DNA from: JAPOQD01 sp964620555
Lineage (GTDB): Bacteria; Pseudomonadota; Gammaproteobacteria; Pseudomonadales; Halieaceae
Assembly: GCA_964620555.1 (NCBI GenBank)
Contig: CAZUGZ010000028.1
Span: 1 to 32,090 of the forward strand
Length of the DNA: 32,090 nt
Reading direction: 5' to 3'
Shown here: positions 1-8,258 of the stretch, piece by piece
How the letters are laid out: every line of letters starts with the position of its first letter
How positions within the stretch are numbered: position 1 is the first letter of the stretch
The notes under the pieces: generated by a model
The model's input: the letters and a program-made list of their open reading frames with translations, nothing else
Database searches by the model: none
Told to the model about the DNA's origin: nothing
Made by a program: the position numbers and the translations under genes

Positions 1-3000
1 GTATGTGGGGAGCGCCGAGGAATTGATCGAGGCGCGGGAGGACAATCCCCGCGGCTTTTTCGAACGCAGGGATGTCGTGGACTGCAATGACCGGCTGTTG
101 GCGATCGCTGACCGCGCCTGGTTCAACCCGGGGGCTGGCCCGCTGCCGGCCGATGCGGCCGCCCGCCCGCAGATGCGGGATATCCTGGCGCGGCTGGGGA
201 ATGGCCCGTGGTTGCTGAAAGACCCGCGCCTGCTGCTGACCTGGGAAGCCTGGCAGCCACTGCTGGGGGACGCCCTGCCGCTGTTCGTGTATCGCGGCCC
301 GGAGGCTGTTGCCGACTCCCTGGAAAAGCGCAATGGCCTGCCGTTGGACTACGGCCTCGCGTTGTGGCAGCACTACAACCGGCGAGCCCTCGGGATTCTG
401 GAAGGGCGCGAGTTTGTCGCCGTGTGCTACGAAGAAGTGGCCGCAGACCCCGAACGCGGGCTCGAGACGCTCTTTGCCGAGCTGCAAAGCCGGGGCGTTG
501 CCGCCGACCTGTCGCAGTTGCGTCCCGAGTCGGGTTTTGATCGGCAGTTGGACCACTCACCCGCCGGGGAACATTCCATTCGGGGGCTGCTCGGCAGTCG
601 GCAACTGGCCCTTCACGAGGCCTGCCTGCAACTGGTGCACGATGGCTCCACGGCGGCCGGGCCGGCTATTGAAGAAGATGGCACGGTGGAGCGCCTGCAG
701 AGCCTGGCCCGCGCCTTCTCCAGCTCCATAGACGCCCGGCAGACTGCGCAGGAACTGGAGGAAAAGCGCAGTGAACTGGCTGCATCGGTGGTTCGCTACG
801 ACGCATTGCATGCCGAGCACTCCGCGCTTGCCAGGGTACATGAGCAAAGCAATGAGGAACTGGCAATTCTCAGGAAGAGCAGTGAAAAACTGATGCGCGA
901 CCTGGCCGATACGTCCGCCAAGGCCGACTTACTGTTTCATCAGTTGCAGCTCAACTACGACAAACTGCTGAGCTTTGACGAATCCGCCCTGGGGCGCTGT
1001 CAGGCAGCTCTTGGCCGGCTGTACAAGGTGATCACGGGGCGGCGTCACCGGAACACCGCCTTCGAAGATGTCCAGGCCAATGCCCGCCAGTTTTTTGAGC
1101 AGTATCCCAGGCCGCAGAGTGTCGCGGCCTCCAGGTCCCGGGCGCGGCTTTTGCTTGACGCACTGGCCTACCTGCTGGCCCACCCGGCCGGCACGCTTCG
1201 CAGCGTCAGTTGGTCGCGACTGCGGCGCGCAGTGGCGGTGTTTCTCGACGCCGACCGGGACGATCTGTCGCTCTGGGTCAAACAACGTTTCCCGGGGCGT
1301 GTCGAACGCAGGACCATGTCCATGCTGCCCAGCCTGGATTTGGAACTGGACACTCTCACACTGGATTTCCCCACAGTCGACAAACCGCGGGTGAGTATCG
1401 TTATCCCGGTTTTCAATCAATACCGGATGACTGTTTTCTGCCTGCGCAGCCTGCTGGAACATTCCGGGGATGTGGCCTATGAAGTGATCCTCGCCGATGA
1501 CGCCTCCACCGACCTCACCGCCACCATAGAGCGGCGCGTCGGCGGCCTGGTAGTGGAGCGTGCGACGGAAAACCGTGGCTTCCTGCGCAACTGCAATGCG
1601 GGCGCTGCCCGCGCGCGGGGCGAGTACCTGTTATTGCTCAACAATGACACAGGCCTGACCGCAGGCTGGCTGTCGAAACTGGTCGACACGCTGGACGCGC
1701 ACGCCGACGCGGCTGTGGCAGGTCCCAAATTGCTGTTCGGCAATGGTGTATTGCAGGAAGCCGGGGGCATCGTCTGGGACGATGCCAGTGGCTGGAATTA
1801 CGGTCGCCTCGATCGGGCGGACCGGCCCGAATACAACTACCTGCGCGAGGTGGATTACATTTCCGGCGCTTGCCTGCTCGTGCGTTACAGCCTCTGGTCG
1901 CAACTCGGAGGATTTGACCGGCGCTATGTGCCGGCCTACTACGAGGACACCGACCTGTGCTTTTCGGCGCGGGAGGCGGGCTTCCGCGTGCTGTACCAAC
2001 CGGCCGCCGTGGTATTTCACTTTGAGGGCGTCAGTCATGGTACCGAACCCGACAGTGGCATCAAACGACACCAGTTCGATAACCAGGACAGGTTTCTCGA
2101 AAAATGGGGGGCAGTCCTGCAGCGGGATCACTATCCCAACGGGGAATGCCTGTTTCGCGCACGCGACCGGTCCAGGCATCGGCGCACGGTCCTGGTGATA
2201 GACCATTACGTGCCCTCGTTCGACAAGGATGCAGGTTCGCGTTCAACCTGGCAATACCTGCGATTGCTGGTTGAGATGGGCTACAACGTGAAATTCATGG
2301 GGGCAAATTTTTTCCCGCACCAGCCCTATACCGCAGCCCTTCAGCAGGCGGGAATTGAAGTACTGGTGGGTGAGTCCATGGCTCGAAACGTCGGTCGCTG
2401 GCTGCAGGTGCACGCCGGCGAGATCGACACGGTATACATTCACCGACCCCAGGTAGCGGAACAGTTCCTCGACCTTCTGAAAAAAATGCAGCCGCGCCCC
2501 ACGCTGGTATTCTTTGGGCACGACCTGCACTACCTGCGCAAGCAGCGCGAGTACGAAGTGACGCTGGACCCAGCGGCCCGCGCCGAGGCCGACCGATGGC
2601 GCAGGCGCGAATACCGGGTGTTTGAACAGGTGGACAGGGTCTACTACCCCTCCCAGGTCGAGGTGGACGAAATTCACCGGCATTGCGCCGATGTCCCGGT
2701 GCGGGTGCTGCCTCTGTATGTGCTGGAGGACGGGACGCAGCCACTCTACGAGGGTACCGGGCGCGAGGGCATGCTGTTTGTCGGTGGCTTCAATCATTCG
2801 CCCAACGGCGACGGCGTGCGCTGGTTCGTCGATGAGATCCTGCCGGCAGTAAGGGAGCGGGCTCCCCGGCTGGATTTCCATATCGTCGGTTCCAACACGC
2901 CGCGGTGGATCGAAAACCTGCCGGGCGAGGGCGTGGTGATTCACGGCTACCAGGACGATGCGGCGCTGGAGGCCATCTACCGGCGGGTCAAGATGGTCGT

Positions 3001-3292
3001 CGTGCCGCTACGCTACGGCGCCGGGGTCAAGGGCAAGGTCATCGAGGCGCTGCAGCACGGTGTGCCCGTGGTGGCCACCGGCGTCGGCGCGGAGGGTTTG
3101 CCGGATGCGGGGAAGGTCCTGCATCTCGCGGATGACGCCCGTGAGTTCACGGAAACGATATTGCGGGTCGACGCCGGTGGCCCGGAGGTAACGGGCAGGC
3201 TCCGGGTCTACGGGGAGTACCTGGCCGGGAACTTCGGCAAGGTCCGGGCACGGGAGATCATCGCCAGCGACTTTGGCGCGCCGATACAATGA
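1..3292 (+). CDS. Sulfotransferase-like / GT2 / GT4 multidomain glycosyltransferase, 5' partial
   Basis: The reading frame is open to the left edge (first whole codon at 2), so the GTG at 5 is probably not the true start. Residues 1 to about 200 match the middle and end of the separate sulfotransferase at 4166-4873: an LKDPR motif near residue 72 and a YGLALWQHYN motif. The P-loop that should precede them lies outside the window. Residues about 247-324 look like a coiled coil. A GT2 domain starts near residue 460 (VSIVIPVFN), with NNDTG near 547 and YEDTDLCF near 648. A GT4-type domain starts near 727 (VLVIDHYVPSFD) and ends with a KGKVIEALQHGVPVVAT segment near 1010-1027, typical of nucleotide-sugar binding. 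Such proteins build and decorate cell-surface polysaccharides. The next gene overlaps its stop (ATGA), implying translational coupling. The acceptor sugar is unknown. Confidence 0.88.
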   Translation, partial: YVGSAEELIEAREDNPRGFFERRDVVDCNDRLLAIADRAWFNPGAGPLPADAAARPQMRDILARLGNGPWLLKDPRLLLTWEAWQPLLGDALPLFVYRGPEAVADSLEKRNGLPLDYGLALWQHYNRRALGILEGREFVAVCYEEVAADPERGLETLFAELQSRGVAADLSQLRPESGFDRQLDHSPAGEHSIRGLLGSRQLALHEACLQLVHDGSTAAGPAIEEDGTVERLQSLARAFSSSIDARQTAQELEEKRSELAASVVRYDALHAEHSALARVHEQSNEELAILRKSSEKLMRDLADTSAKADLLFHQLQLNYDKLLSFDESALGRCQAALGRLYKVITGRRHRNTAFEDVQANARQFFEQYPRPQSVAASRSRARLLLDALAYLLAHPAGTLRSVSWSRLRRAVAVFLDADRDDLSLWVKQRFPGRVERRTMSMLPSLDLELDTLTLDFPTVDKPRVSIVIPVFNQYRMTVFCLRSLLEHSGDVAYEVILADDASTDLTATIERRVGGLVVERATENRGFLRNCNAGAARARGEYLLLLNNDTGLTAGWLSKLVDTLDAHADAAVAGPKLLFGNGVLQEAGGIVWDDASGWNYGRLDRADRPEYNYLREVDYISGACLLVRYSLWSQLGGFDRRYVPAYYEDTDLCFSAREAGFRVLYQPAAVVFHFEGVSHGTEPDSGIKRHQFDNQDRFLEKWGAVLQRDHYPNGECLFRARDRSRHRRTVLVIDHYVPSFDKDAGSRSTWQYLRLLVEMGYNVKFMGANFFPHQPYTAALQQAGIEVLVGESMARNVGRWLQVHAGEIDTVYIHRPQVAEQFLDLLKKMQPRPTLVFFGHDLHYLRKQREYEVTLDPAARAEADRWRRREYRVFEQVDRVYYPSQVEVDEIHRHCADVPVRVLPLYVLEDGTQPLYEGTGREGMLFVGGFNHSPNGDGVRWFVDEILPAVRERAPRLDFHIVGSNTPRWIENLPGEGVVIHGYQDDAALEAIYRRVKMVVVPLRYGAGVKGKVIEALQHGVPVVATGVGAEGLPDAGKVLHLADDAREFTETILRVDAGGPEVTGRLRVYGEYLAGNFGKVRAREIIASDFGAPIQ

Positions 3293-4122
3293 GAGTCATC
3301 ATTGCCCACGGGCATATTTTCAAGAACGCGGGCACCACTTTCGACTGGAGTCTCGAGCGCAATTTTGCGTCCGGTTTTCTGGACCACCGCGACGACCGGG
3401 CGATGCGTGAACTCGGCGCGCAACATCTGCTGGCCCTGGCCGAAGAGCGTAGTGATCTGCAGGCGGTGTCCAGCCATTTTCTGTGCCGGCCCCTGCCGCA
3501 GACAGAAAATATTCGATTCGAACCGGTCTGTTTCCTCCGCCATCCGCTGGAGCGCATCGACTCGGTCTACGCCTTCGAAAAACGGCAGGATGCCGATACG
3601 CCTGGGGCCAGGGCCGCTAAATCAATGGATTTCCTGGCTTACGTCGACTGGCGCATGCGAGCCGAAGTCGCGCGCACGATTCGCGACTACCAGACCTGCA
3701 ATATTGCCGGCAGGCACGAAATGGAAAGGCAGTGCGAGGTGAATTTTCGCACTCTGAAGGACGCCATGGACAACCTCTTCCAGGTGCGTTGTGTCGGCGT
3801 CGTCGATCGATACGACGAGAGCATGGTGGCCTTTGAGCACGTACTGAAAGACTTCTTCCCGACCATCGATCTGGCCTATATAAGACAGAACGCCGGGACC
3901 GGAGAGTCGACCCGCCTCAGCTTGTCCGAGAGAGTCGACACGGTTGTGCGCAATCTCGGCGACCTGCGGTACAAGGTGCTGGCCAATAACAGTTTCGATC
4001 TGGCGCTGTACCGTTTCGCCAACCAGAAACTGGATGAAGCGATCCTGGCAATCCCGGACTTTGACGCCAGGCTCACCAACTTCCACCAGCGTTGTCATGA
4101 CCTGTGCGAGAGCGATGCCTGA
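3289..4122 (+). CDS. Sulfotransferase family protein (Sulfotransfer_2-like)
   Basis: This 277-residue protein starts at an ATG that overlaps the stop of the preceding glycosyltransferase gene. Near the N-terminus, HGHIFKNAGTTFDWSL matches the 5'-phosphosulfate-binding loop of PAPS-dependent sulfotransferases (KxxGTT type, as in carbohydrate 2-O-sulfotransferases). CFLRHPLERIDSVYAF near residue 80 matches the 3'-phosphate-binding motif (R....R..S.Y). No signal peptide or membrane segment is visible, so it should act in the cytoplasm, transferring sulfate from PAPS to a glycan or lipid precursor. Overlap with the glycosyltransferase suggests both act on the same polymer. The substrate cannot be told from sequence. 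Confidence 0.75.
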   Translation: MRVIIAHGHIFKNAGTTFDWSLERNFASGFLDHRDDRAMRELGAQHLLALAEERSDLQAVSSHFLCRPLPQTENIRFEPVCFLRHPLERIDSVYAFEKRQDADTPGARAAKSMDFLAYVDWRMRAEVARTIRDYQTCNIAGRHEMERQCEVNFRTLKDAMDNLFQVRCVGVVDRYDESMVAFEHVLKDFFPTIDLAYIRQNAGTGESTRLSLSERVDTVVRNLGDLRYKVLANNSFDLALYRFANQKLDEAILAIPDFDARLTNFHQRCHDLCESDA

Positions 4123-4165
4123 TGGCGGGTCGGGCAATACTCCCGTGAATGACCGGCCGCACGGT

Positions 4166-4873
4166 TCAGCCGGCCAGTGCCTGAAGTTTTCGATAGAGGC
4201 GGCGTACCCGCCAGGGCAGGGTACCGGGTCCGGCCGGGAAGTGCCGTAAGTCGACGTTGTAGAAGCGTCGCCCGGGGGACAGCGGTTGCAGTTCAAAATC
4301 CTGGTGTACGGCGTTGAGCCGATGGTGAAAGTGTTCCTCGTCCCAGTCGAAATTGAAGAGGGGAAAACTGCGGCGCCGGTATTCCCGGTAGAGCCTGTGG
4401 TTGTAGTGATGCCACAGTGCCAGCCCCTGCTCGGTACTGATTCTGCGGGCTGACTCACGCCGTTGCAGGGAGGCCACCACCGCCAGTGGATTACGAAAAA
4501 TACCCACCGGCTGTAAACCGGGAATCAGGCTCCGCCACAGGGGCAGGGCCAGCGTGGTGCGCGGATCCTTGAAACCCCAGCGCCGATACCCGGCAAAGCG
4601 GTCGATGATCCGTTGCGCCGCAGAGCGGTGTGTGGACCGATAACGCATGTGTCGGGGCGGCTGGTCCCAACGCCCGGCGTTGTCCGCCAACAGTTGTTGG
4701 TGAAATTCCACCAGCTCCGGATTTTCGTGATTACCCTGCTGGTTATGTGGGTTCCAGGTACTGTGTTCACCCAATTCCAGACCACCGTATTTCAGTGAAC
4801 CGATCAGGCAGCTCGTGCCACTGCGATGCATGCCGATAACACAGATTACCTGCTGCGTCTCAGTTTCGGTCAT
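4166..4873 (-). CDS. Sulfotransferase family protein
   Basis: A 235-residue cytoplasmic protein with a complete sulfotransferase layout: VIGMHRSGTSCLIGSL (5'-PSB P-loop) at about residues 12-27, WGFKDPRTTLAL near 98 and GIFRNPLAVVASLQRRE near 122 (3'-phosphate binding). The segment GLALWHHYN closely resembles YGLALWQHYN in the large protein at the left edge, so the two modules are paralogous. It runs opposite to its neighbours and converges on the gene ending at 4122 with a 43-bp gap. I see no strong ribosome-binding site before the ATG. The likely role is sulfation of a surface glycan or similar acceptor, with PAPS as donor. The substrate is unknown. Confidence 0.75.
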   Translation of the reverse strand: MTETETQQVICVIGMHRSGTSCLIGSLKYGGLELGEHSTWNPHNQQGNHENPELVEFHQQLLADNAGRWDQPPRHMRYRSTHRSAAQRIIDRFAGYRRWGFKDPRTTLALPLWRSLIPGLQPVGIFRNPLAVVASLQRRESARRISTEQGLALWHHYNHRLYREYRRRSFPLFNFDWDEEHFHHRLNAVHQDFELQPLSPGRRFYNVDLRHFPAGPGTLPWRVRRLYRKLQALAG

Positions 4874-4885
4874 GAGATTTTCAGG

Positions 4886-4914
4886 TTCGCAGGAAGGGCG
4901 GCGAATGATAGTAT
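4886..4914 (+). promoter_or_regulatory. Possible sigma-70 promoter for the GT2 gene
   Basis: TTCGCA, a 17-bp spacer and TAGTAT lie about 64 bp before the GT2 start at 4978, in the gap between divergent genes. Both hexamers are imperfect, so this is only a candidate. Confidence 0.25.
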
Positions 4915-4977
4915 CGGAGACTCTGCACGTGCAAGGCGCAGTGGCGGGCAGGGACCTGGGCGACGCGGGTCGAAGCG

Positions 4978-5811
4978 ATGCAGCGAGTCAACATTTCGGT
5001 CTCCATGGTGACCTACAACAGTTCCCTGGCGCTGCTGTGCCAGTCCGTACAGAGCCTGCAGCATTCGCTGGCCAGTGCACGCTCGCAGGGGCTGAACATC
5101 GGCCTGCAGTTACTGCTGGTGGACAACACCACCGATAATACGTATCGGCAGCAGTTGCGCGAGTACATCGATACCGAGGCGCAGGCGATATTTGACGCGG
5201 TGGAGTACTGGCACCCCGGCGCCAATATCGGCTATGGCGCTGCCCACAATCAGGCCCTGGCCAAGGTCGGGAGCGATTACCATCTGTTCATGAACCCCGA
5301 TGTAGTGCTGGCGGAAAACGCCTTGCAGGAGGGACTGGAATTCCTGCAGCAGCACCCGGATGTGGCGATGGTCAGCCCGCGTGCCACCGATGCCCACGGG
5401 CAGGTTCAGTTTTTGTGCAAGCGCTATCCCTCGGTGCTGGTCCTGTTATTGCGAGGTTTTGCGCCGGATTTCCTGCGTGGCTGGTTCAGGTCCTATCTGC
5501 ACAGCTATGAAGTTCGCGATGTGTGCCGCGAGCAACGGGCCGCCGAAGTTCCACTGGTCAGTGGTTGCTGCATGTATGCGCGCACCGCGGCCCTGCGCCA
5601 GGTGTCCGGGTTTTCGAATCACTTCTTCATGTACTTTGAGGATTTTGATCTGTCCCTGCGCCTCCACAAGGTGGGTCGTCTCATGTATTTGCCGGGGATG
5701 CGCGTCGTTCACCACGGCGGGTATTCGGTGCGCAAGGGCTGGCGCCATATCTACATGTTTGCACATTCGGGGTGGAAATTTTTTTGGTGTCACGGCTGGT
5801 GCTGGATTTAG
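4978..5811 (+). CDS. GT2 family glycosyltransferase (rhamnosyltransferase-like)
   Basis: A 277-residue inverting GT-A enzyme of the WbbL/RfbF rhamnosyltransferase type. Visible are SVSMVTYNS at the N-terminus, LLVDNTTDN near residue 42, NIGYGAAHNQAL near 83 and HLFMNPDVVL near 103 (metal/nucleotide-binding DxD region). VSGCCMYARTAAL is near 195 and FFMYFEDFDLSLRL near 216 (the acceptor/base motif of this family). It probably transfers a deoxyhexose from a dTDP- or UDP-sugar to a lipid-linked polysaccharide precursor at the inner face of the membrane. It is transcribed away from the neighbouring sulfotransferase gene. The TAG stop is followed directly by a CCCCCATATTTCA segment resembling the repeat end described at 10238-10414. 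Confidence 0.88.
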   Translation: MQRVNISVSMVTYNSSLALLCQSVQSLQHSLASARSQGLNIGLQLLLVDNTTDNTYRQQLREYIDTEAQAIFDAVEYWHPGANIGYGAAHNQALAKVGSDYHLFMNPDVVLAENALQEGLEFLQQHPDVAMVSPRATDAHGQVQFLCKRYPSVLVLLLRGFAPDFLRGWFRSYLHSYEVRDVCREQRAAEVPLVSGCCMYARTAALRQVSGFSNHFFMYFEDFDLSLRLHKVGRLMYLPGMRVVHHGGYSVRKGWRHIYMFAHSGWKFFWCHGWCWI

Positions 5812-5824
5812 CCCCCATATTTCA
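5812..5824. repeat. Possible degenerate end of the stop-adjacent repeat
   Basis: TAG plus the 13 bases after it differ by one base from the TAGCCCGCATATTTCA that forms the right end (minus-strand reading) of the palindrome at 10238-10414. Similarity beyond this is weak, so common origin is likely but not certain. Confidence 0.35.
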
Positions 5825-5836
5825 GGACGTTGTACA

Positions 5837-6541
5837 GTGAACGAAATTCGCCGCCTCGGCTATCTCCAGGCGCTGGGTATCGACAGCTACGTTTCCCGCC
5901 GGCAGTTGCCCGCGGCCGCACCGACCCGGCGAGTGGGCTTGCGCCGGGCCGACGCAGCACCTGCCCGGGGGCAGCCGGAGCAGGTGACTTCGCGGTCCCC
6001 GGCGCCACGCAAGCCGCGACCACCGGTGGTTCCCGCAACTCCCGCAACGTCCGGACCGGCGGCAAAATCCACCGTCGTCGCGGTCGAGGCCGGAACGGGT
6101 CCGGTGTTCAGCGTGCTGGCCTGTCACCTTGGCGGTTGGTATTGGCTGGACGAGATTCCCCGGGGTCGGGAACCGGGCCCGAACTACCTGCGCCTGTTGC
6201 AGTCCATTGGCGCGGCGTTGGAGCTGCCCACGGCGGAGCCGCTGCTGGAGCGGTTTGACTGGCCCATCGCCCCCAACCCTCGGCTGGACACCACCGAAGC
6301 GGCCGCACGGGACGGGTTCAGTGGCTTTTTGGGCGGTCGGCTGGAGCGCAATCCGGTAGCGGGCCTGGTGTTATTGGGCGTGGCCAATGAATTCTGGCTG
6401 GATCGGGATGCCCTGGGTTCCCGTTTTGGCATCGCACAACTGGTCGAAACCGTCAGTGCCTGGAAAATGCTGCGGCAACCGGAGTTGAAAAAGCAGGCCT
6501 GGAAAGACCTGCAAGGGCTGCGACGGCATTTGCCGCAATGA
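5837..6541 (+). CDS. Probable DNA polymerase III psi subunit-like protein (HolD-like)
   Basis: The 234-residue frame starts at a GTG 25 bp after the GT2 stop. The N-terminal peptide RRLGYLQALGIDSYVSR resembles the conserved start of psi (E. coli HolD has RRDWQLQQLGIT). In the known family this peptide docks on the clamp-loader collar. Residues about 25-80 are an Ala/Pro/Arg-rich linker without structure. The rest is a compact domain ending in PELKKQAWKDL, as in Pseudomonas HolD-like proteins. If correct, it links the clamp loader to chi and SSB in the replisome. The reading frame remains open upstream to 5360, but that part only shadows the GT2 gene. Identification rests on the short N-terminal motif and general layout. 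The stop overlaps the next start (ATGA). Confidence 0.5.
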   Translation: MNEIRRLGYLQALGIDSYVSRRQLPAAAPTRRVGLRRADAAPARGQPEQVTSRSPAPRKPRPPVVPATPATSGPAAKSTVVAVEAGTGPVFSVLACHLGGWYWLDEIPRGREPGPNYLRLLQSIGAALELPTAEPLLERFDWPIAPNPRLDTTEAAARDGFSGFLGGRLERNPVAGLVLLGVANEFWLDRDALGSRFGIAQLVETVSAWKMLRQPELKKQAWKDLQGLRRHLPQ

Positions 6542-6942
6542 AGCATTTGCACACCGACCGCTGGTCCCTGGACCTGCCGCCCGAGTGGCGGGCCTCCAGG
6601 GTGGAAGAGGGCATTCAGATTGTCGATGAGGACGAGGTTGGCGTCATCGAAATCACTACCCTGTGCCGGGCGGAAGGGGAGTTCTCGGCGGCGGAAGTGG
6701 CCCGCATCGCAGCCGATAATGATGCTTCACAGCGTCACCTCGGTGAGGTGCAGCGAGGAGATTTTCGCGGCCTCGGCAGCCGTTTTCAGGATGCCGACAG
6801 CGTCGGGCGGGAATGGTACGTGGCCGCCGGGGATGTGCTGCTGTTCATAACCTACAGCTGTGATGCTCAGCAGGCCGGTCTGGACGATGCCGCGGTAGAC
6901 CAGATACTCGATACCCTGCGCTTGTCGTCATCGGGTGTGTAG
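6538..6942 (+). CDS. Uncharacterized small protein, PsbP/DUF1795-like in general appearance
   Basis: A 134-residue protein starting at an ATG that overlaps the stop of the HolD-like gene, so translation is probably coupled. No signal peptide or membrane segment is seen, and it has no cysteine cluster or catalytic motif that I recognise. It begins with WSLDLPPEWRA and has alternating hydrophobic segments (GVIEITTL, VLLFITYSCD) and an acidic middle. The pattern, a short beta-rich domain ending in a helix with DQILDTLRL, is seen in PsbP-like/DUF1795 proteins. That comparison is weak, and the function is unknown. Confidence 0.7.
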   Translation: MKHLHTDRWSLDLPPEWRASRVEEGIQIVDEDEVGVIEITTLCRAEGEFSAAEVARIAADNDASQRHLGEVQRGDFRGLGSRFQDADSVGREWYVAAGDVLLFITYSCDAQQAGLDDAAVDQILDTLRLSSSGV

Positions 6943-6998
6943 TCTCGTGCTACCATCTGCCAACCTGTCATCGGCAAGCGACCGGAGCTGAGCCCAGC

Positions 6999-8228
6999 GT
7001 GCAAGCATTGGCTGAAATACACTCCCTGTTACCCCCATTGGCGTCCCTGGGCATCCTGCTGCTGGCGGCACTGCTGGGCCAGTGGCTGACCCACCGCGTC
7101 CTGCTCCAGGCGGTGCGCCGCTATGCCCACAGCAGTGCGGCCACCTGGGATGACGCCCTGGTGCAGTTCCGGGTTTTTGCCCGACTTTCCCAGTTGGCGC
7201 CCGCTTTCATCATTTATCAGGGGGTCGACCTGCTGCCGGACCTGGGCGCAACCCTGGCAAAGGTTCTCACCAATCTCGCCAGCGCCTACATGATCATGGT
7301 GCTGACCTTCACGGTCACCGCCGTGCTCAGTGCCGGCAACCATCTCTACGGCCAGCATCCGCAATTCAAGCAACGACCGATCAAGGGTCTGGTGCAGCTT
7401 CTGCAACTGCTGGTGTTGATTCTGGGCTCACTGCTGTTTGTCGCTGCGCTGCTCGACCGCTCGGCGGCCGCCCTGCTCGGTGGTTTTGGCGCCATGACGG
7501 CAATCCTGCTGCTGGTCTTCAGAGACACCATCCTGTCACTTGTGGCCAGTGTGCAAATCACCGCCCACGACATGGTAGCAGTGGGTGACTGGATAGAAAT
7601 GCCCCAGTTCGGGGCCGATGGCGATGTCGTGGATTTGGAGTTGCACACCATCAAGGTACAGAACTGGGACAAGACCATCACCACCATCCCCACCCACCGA
7701 TTGATCAGTGATTCCTTCAAGAACTGGCGGGGCATGTCCAGTTCCGGTGGGCGACGGATCAAGCGGGCTCTGCATCTGGATATCTCCAGCATCGGTTTCC
7801 TGACCGAGACCGAAGTGGAACGCTTCAAGCAGTGGGCGTTGCTGGAACAGTATATCGGGGAAAAACAACTGGCTCTGAGGGAATACAACCGGGGTCTGCT
7901 GGAAACGTACCAGGGGCAGGCCTCGGCCAACGTCAATCTGCGGCGGCTCACCAATGTGGGGACGTTCCGCGCCTATGCCTATCACTATCTCCAGCACCAC
8001 CCCCGCATTCACCGGGACATGACACTGCTGGTGCGGCAATGTCCTCCGGGGTCCGAGGGTCTGCCGCTGGAGCTGTACTGTTTTACCAACACCACCGACT
8101 GGAACGAGTACGAAGACATCCAGAGTGATATTTTTGACCACCTGTTGGCAGTGGCGCCGGAATTCGGCCTGCGGCTGTACCAGCTTCCCGCAGGCTCCGA
8201 TTTCAGCGGGCATTCCGCCAAGGCGTAG
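6999..8228 (+). CDS. ybdG: Miniconductance mechanosensitive channel, YbdG/MscM type
   Basis: This 409-residue protein matches E. coli YbdG in length and sequence along its length. About five N-terminal membrane helices (residues 1-175) end in the pore-lining LLGGFGAMTAILLLVFRD. The MscS-type beta domain follows (VGDWIEMPQFGADGDVVD, then TITTIPTHRLISDSFKNW), with the YbdG hallmark RGMSSSGGRRIKR. The cytoplasmic domain then contains LRRLTNVGTFRAY and HPRIHRDMTLLVRQ. The protein should sit in the inner membrane and release solutes at hypo-osmotic stress. The start is a GTG with GGAG about 11 nt upstream. It stands alone and converges on the ABC exporter genes. After its TAG comes CCCGCGCATACTGCACCAG, a loose match to the repeat end at 10238-10414. 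Confidence 0.93.
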   Translation: MQALAEIHSLLPPLASLGILLLAALLGQWLTHRVLLQAVRRYAHSSAATWDDALVQFRVFARLSQLAPAFIIYQGVDLLPDLGATLAKVLTNLASAYMIMVLTFTVTAVLSAGNHLYGQHPQFKQRPIKGLVQLLQLLVLILGSLLFVAALLDRSAAALLGGFGAMTAILLLVFRDTILSLVASVQITAHDMVAVGDWIEMPQFGADGDVVDLELHTIKVQNWDKTITTIPTHRLISDSFKNWRGMSSSGGRRIKRALHLDISSIGFLTETEVERFKQWALLEQYIGEKQLALREYNRGLLETYQGQASANVNLRRLTNVGTFRAYAYHYLQHHPRIHRDMTLLVRQCPPGSEGLPLELYCFTNTTDWNEYEDIQSDIFDHLLAVAPEFGLRLYQLPAGSDFSGHSAKA

Positions 8229-8258
8229 CCCGCGCATACTGCACCAGCCCGGTACCCG

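Noticed and set aside
4152..4180. GGCCG/CGGCC inverted sequence between convergent sulfotransferase genes
   Set aside because: The stem is short with a long loop and no T run on either side; it is not distinguishable from GC-rich background.
5360..5836. Long upstream part of the HolD-like frame
   Set aside because: It reads the GT2 gene in another frame and is rich in Cys/Arg. The GTG at 5837 gives the conserved N-terminus.
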